From the NCBI RefSeq assembly GCF_001590795.1, contig NZ_JXDL01000001.1:5223694-5270801 (forward strand): DNA of 47,108 nt, written 5' to 3'. The notes beneath the pieces were generated by a model, which ran no database searches, was not told where the DNA came from, and was given only the letters and a program-made list of their open reading frames with translations. This DNA comes from Bradyrhizobium sp. AT1. GTDB lineage: Bacteria; Pseudomonadota; Alphaproteobacteria; Rhizobiales; Xanthobacteraceae. Positions 44,402-47,108 of this stretch are shown piece by piece (within the stretch, counting starts at the first letter, position 1; each line of letters begins with the position of its first letter). Both the position numbers and the translations under genes were made by a program.

Positions 44402-46603
44402 TCAATACATCTGCAGCGGCAGCACGTCGCCATTGGGCCCAACCAGCAGGCCCCAGGCATCGCCGGCGGCAACCGTGAGCGTGTCCGTGCGAGCGGGCTG
44501 CCCAGGCATGCGCAGCGCGTACTGATACTTGCCTGGCGCCAGATCGAGCATCGGGCCCTTCGGCGATTGCGGGCCGCCGGCGCCGGCCGCGATCTTCACG
44601 GTCTGATTGTTGATGGTCAGCGATGCCTCCTTCGGGCCCATGTTGCCGAGCACGACTCTGGCCTGTCCCGCTTTCGGCATGATGTCGGCCTTGGCCGCGG
44701 CCTGCGGATTCCGCTGCACCAGGCTGACGCTGGTTTCACCCCTGGCACGGCCGAGCTTCAAGCTGGCCGGTCCATCCGGCGAGGTGAATGCAAGCTCGGC
44801 CCGCTCGGCTGTCACGGCGGCGCCTTCGGCCTTTTCCTGCCAGCCGCGCTTGGTCAACTCGGCGCGGTAGAAGGCGAGCACGTCGGACAGCTCGGCGGGG
44901 ATGCTGGCTTCGAGCTCCTTCCGGAACGATTGATCGCTGCCGGGGAATTTGGTCGAGCTGATCCCGCTCGATGAGCGCTGCGTCGGCACGGGCAGCGCGG
45001 AATCGGGATCGGCCGTGAGCGGCTCGGCCGATTTCGCCTGCACCGGCTTCGATTCAAGCGGCTTCGAGTCAACCGGCTTGGCTTCGGCCGATTTGGTCTC
45101 GACCGGCTTCGCCGTCGCCACGACCAGGCCCGATCCGTCGGCGCGGACGGTCACTTTCGGACCCATCTGCATCACGGTCATCGAGATCGACTTGCCACCC
45201 CTGGAGAACGCCATCATCGCCATGTTGGGCTGGTTGATGACGGAGGGCTGCTCCTTCCAGCCCGCGCTTTTGAGCGATGCGCGGTAGAAGGCGCCGAGCG
45301 CCTTCACGCTTGAGGCCGAGGAGAATTCCAGCCGGCCGTCGCTTCCTTCGAACTTCACGCCTTCGGCGTTTTCAGGCAGCGGCACCGGCGTCTTGCTGTC
45401 GGCGAGTGCATTCAGCGGCGCGTCCGACAGCGAGGCGGCCTGTGCTTTGCGCCTGGCCTCATCGGCAGCGATGAGCTGCTGAGCCGCACCCAGGGCGTCG
45501 CCGAGGAACCTGTCGTCGGCCTCCTTCTTCGCCTTGGCGCGGGTCGCAAGCGCCGATTCCTTCACCTGCACGGTCAGGCTGACCATGGTGAAATCGTATT
45601 CGCGGCCGAGCCGCAGCACGCCGGTTTCCTCCGCCGAAGAGATCCTGATCGCGACCTCGTCGCCGGGGGCGAGCGGTGCGTTGCCATCCTCGCGCCAGCC
45701 ACGCGCGGCGAGCTCGCGATGATAGAAGGCGCGCACGGCGGGCAGCTCGGCCATCGCGGCGGCGCTGATCTCGCGCTTGTTGGAGCTTGCGCTGCCAAGG
45801 CCCCGCGCCGATTTGGTCGGCTTGGGCCGTGGCAGCCCGGCCATGTCATCGTCAGCTTCGAGCTCTTGGGGCAGCGCAAACGGCGCCACCTTGATCTCGA
45901 CATTGGTGCGGCCGTCGTCGCGACGCGTCAGCGTCAGCATCACCGGCTTCTGGTACATATGCGTCGTGTCGCGATCGGGGTGGTCGTAGAACGCGCGCAC
46001 GCCGTTTGGGACGGTCTCGCCGAGATCGGCGTTCGGCCAGCGCGATGCCGTTTCGGGCGTGAGCTTGCGCCATCCCATCGCCGCCATGTCCTTCGTAAAG
46101 AACTCCGCGGTAGCCTCGAGCGCGCTGGGCGCGATGCAGCCGAGATAGGGGCGGGTCTCGTCGAACACGAGATCGGCCGCGCCGTCCGGAAACGGCACGT
46201 TCGCATAGATCCGGTTCGGCGTGTAAAAGACGGCGGATTGATCGGAGCGCCCGCGCGTCTGCGTGAAGGAGACGCGCAGCCCCTGCCGTCCCTTCTTGAA
46301 GGTCAGCGCGGCGCTCTTCTCGTCCAGCGGATACACATAGGGCACCCAGCCGTCGGCGCTCAGCAGCTTCTTCGTGGCGTCCGATGCGGCCGCAGGCGCG
46401 GCTGGTACGGTGTAGATCACGCGATAGGTGTCGGGGTGAGAGGTATCTTCAACCGAGCCATCCAGCCGCGGCAGGGTATGGACGTCGACAAAGCTTTCGT
46501 CAGCCGCGCTCACCGGATGCGAGGTGCTCACCATCGCGAGAATGCCGCAGGCAAGCAGCAGCCGTCTTGCCGGGACTTGCGCCCCGCGCCGGATCATCGG
46601 CAT
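44402..46603 (-). CDS. Large exported protein with five repeated GW-containing units, unknown function
   Basis: A 733-aa protein with a signal peptide (RRLLLACGILAMVSTSHP, cleavage near residue 33-34, VSA-ADE). The body holds five degenerate units, each with a helix ending in L-x3-GW: GW at 85, 177, 302, 448 and 587. The last three contain AFYHRELAARGW, AFYRASLKSAGW and AFYRAELTKRGW. A Lys/Glu/Pro/Ser linker (about 498-530, repeated KPVETKSAEAKP-like) separates units 4 and 5. The C-terminal domain (about 635-733) ends in GLLVGPNGDVLPLQMY and has a beta-rich pattern. AGGAG 7 nt before the ATG at 46603 decides the start. I do not recognise a family; it is followed upstream by a paralogue. Confidence 0.85.
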   Translation of the reverse strand: MPMIRRGAQVPARRLLLACGILAMVSTSHPVSAADESFVDVHTLPRLDGSVEDTSHPDTYRVIYTVPAAPAAASDATKKLLSADGWVPYVYPLDEKSAALTFKKGRQGLRVSFTQTRGRSDQSAVFYTPNRIYANVPFPDGAADLVFDETRPYLGCIAPSALEATAEFFTKDMAAMGWRKLTPETASRWPNADLGETVPNGVRAFYDHPDRDTTHMYQKPVMLTLTRRDDGRTNVEIKVAPFALPQELEADDDMAGLPRPKPTKSARGLGSASSNKREISAAAMAELPAVRAFYHRELAARGWREDGNAPLAPGDEVAIRISSAEETGVLRLGREYDFTMVSLTVQVKESALATRAKAKKEADDRFLGDALGAAQQLIAADEARRKAQAASLSDAPLNALADSKTPVPLPENAEGVKFEGSDGRLEFSSASSVKALGAFYRASLKSAGWKEQPSVINQPNMAMMAFSRGGKSISMTVMQMGPKVTVRADGSGLVVATAKPVETKSAEAKPVDSKPLESKPVQAKSAEPLTADPDSALPVPTQRSSSGISSTKFPGSDQSFRKELEASIPAELSDVLAFYRAELTKRGWQEKAEGAAVTAERAELAFTSPDGPASLKLGRARGETSVSLVQRNPQAAAKADIMPKAGQARVVLGNMGPKEASLTINNQTVKIAAGAGGPQSPKGPMLDLAPGKYQYALRMPGQPARTDTLTVAAGDAWGLLVGPNGDVLPLQMY

Positions 46604-46758
46604 CGTCAAACTCCTGGATATCGCGCCGGTCGTCATGGCCTCGCGCATCGGCGGGCTGCGGCGTCGTCGGCGCGCGGCCTCAGACGTGAAGTCGCGACGG
46701 GAACCGGAGAGGTTCAACAGGCGCGTCCGGCCGGCCAGGGCCCGGACAGGGCAGAGCC

Positions 46759-47108
46759 TCAATACAGCTGCAGCGGCGGCCAGGCGTCACCATCGCGCCC
46801 GACCGTGAGCTCCCAGGTATCCCCGGCCGCGACCGTGAGGATGTTCGCGGTGGCCGGATGACCTGGCACGCCCAGCCTGTAGGGATATTTGCCGGGAACG
46901 AGGTCCAGCGCGACCGCGTTCGCGCCGGCCGGGCGTGGGATGGTCTGCTCGTTGATCTCGAGCACGGCTTCCTTCTCGCCGATATTGCTGAACACCAGTT
47001 TCGCCTGGCCGGCTTCGGGCAGGACGTTCGCCCGGCTCGCCGCCTCGGCGTTCTTCTGCACGAGATGGATCGCAGTGCTGCTGTCCTTGCGGGAGAGCTC
47101 CAGTGCGG
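46759..47108 (-). CDS. C-terminal end of a paralogue of the GW-repeat exported protein (cut by window edge)
   Basis: The last 115 or so codons of a gene entering from the right edge. The sequence runs ALELSRKDSSTAIHLVQKNA, then VLPEAGQAKLVFSNIGEKEA, and ends GDTWELTVGRDGDAWPPLQL plus Tyr. It aligns along its length with residues 612-733 of the neighbouring protein (for example MPKAGQARVVLGNMGPKEAS and GDAWGLLVGPNGDVLPLQMY). The two genes are tandem, 155 bp apart, same strand, so probably a duplication. The start and the GW units are outside the window. Confidence 0.85.
   Translation of the reverse strand, partial: ALELSRKDSSTAIHLVQKNAEAASRANVLPEAGQAKLVFSNIGEKEAVLEINEQTIPRPAGANAVALDLVPGKYPYRLGVPGHPATANILTVAAGDTWELTVGRDGDAWPPLQLY

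Overview
The window is about 47 kb of GC-rich chromosome from an alphaproteobacterium, most likely Bradyrhizobium or a close relative in the Nitrobacteraceae. This rests on recognisable Bradyrhizobium-type proteins (Fur, GyrB, Lnt, PhoH, NusA), on the tsaB-rimI-fur and miaB-phoH-ybeY-corC-lnt gene orders, on a perfect FixK/FNR-type box, and on several dispersed inverted-repeat families between genes. There is no rRNA, tRNA, CRISPR array, prophage or complete insertion sequence. The strain was not identified.

Positions 1-16.5 kb are a housekeeping block read almost entirely from the minus strand. First comes rimP-nusA-ylxR-infB (translation and transcription termination; infB runs off the left edge). 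It is preceded by a sigma70-like promoter and, unusually, by an intrinsic terminator between that promoter and rimP. A plus-strand DUF2336 gene separates this operon from trmB and an M20 peptidase. Next is a long co-directional run: tsaB-rimI-fur-HAD-hypothetical, then miaB-phoH-ybeY-corC-lnt, and an XRE regulator that ends in a hairpin. It covers tRNA modification (t6A, ms2i6A), ribosome maturation, lipoprotein acylation and iron/manganese regulation.

Positions 16.5-29.6 kb hold nfuA (Fe-S carrier), a universal stress protein, trpS, murJ (lipid II flippase), a divergent PfkB/adenosine kinase, a fatty-acyl-CoA ligase, a serine beta-lactamase-like hydrolase, a small protein with a GIY-YIG-like start, gabD, a small secreted protein with a perfect FixK box about 70 nt upstream, purC and a pirin.

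Positions 29.6-39.3 kb are more accessory: a membrane-anchored AraC regulator followed by an exported serine hydrolase, an MmgE/PrpD protein divergent from a FUSC-type transporter, a SMI1/KNR4 protein, and a translationally coupled MATE-DUF2867-HCCA isomerase operon whose DUF2867 gene carries a one-base frameshift.

Positions 39.5-47.1 kb return to core functions: a MurA homologue with Asp instead of the catalytic Cys, a small membrane protein, gyrB, and two tandem, related exported proteins of unknown function built from repeated 'FY...L...GW' units (the second is cut by the right edge).

Start codons were chosen by RBS, stop/start overlap and family length. Several long open frames opposite nusA, gyrB, trpS and others are GC-bias shadows and are not annotated.
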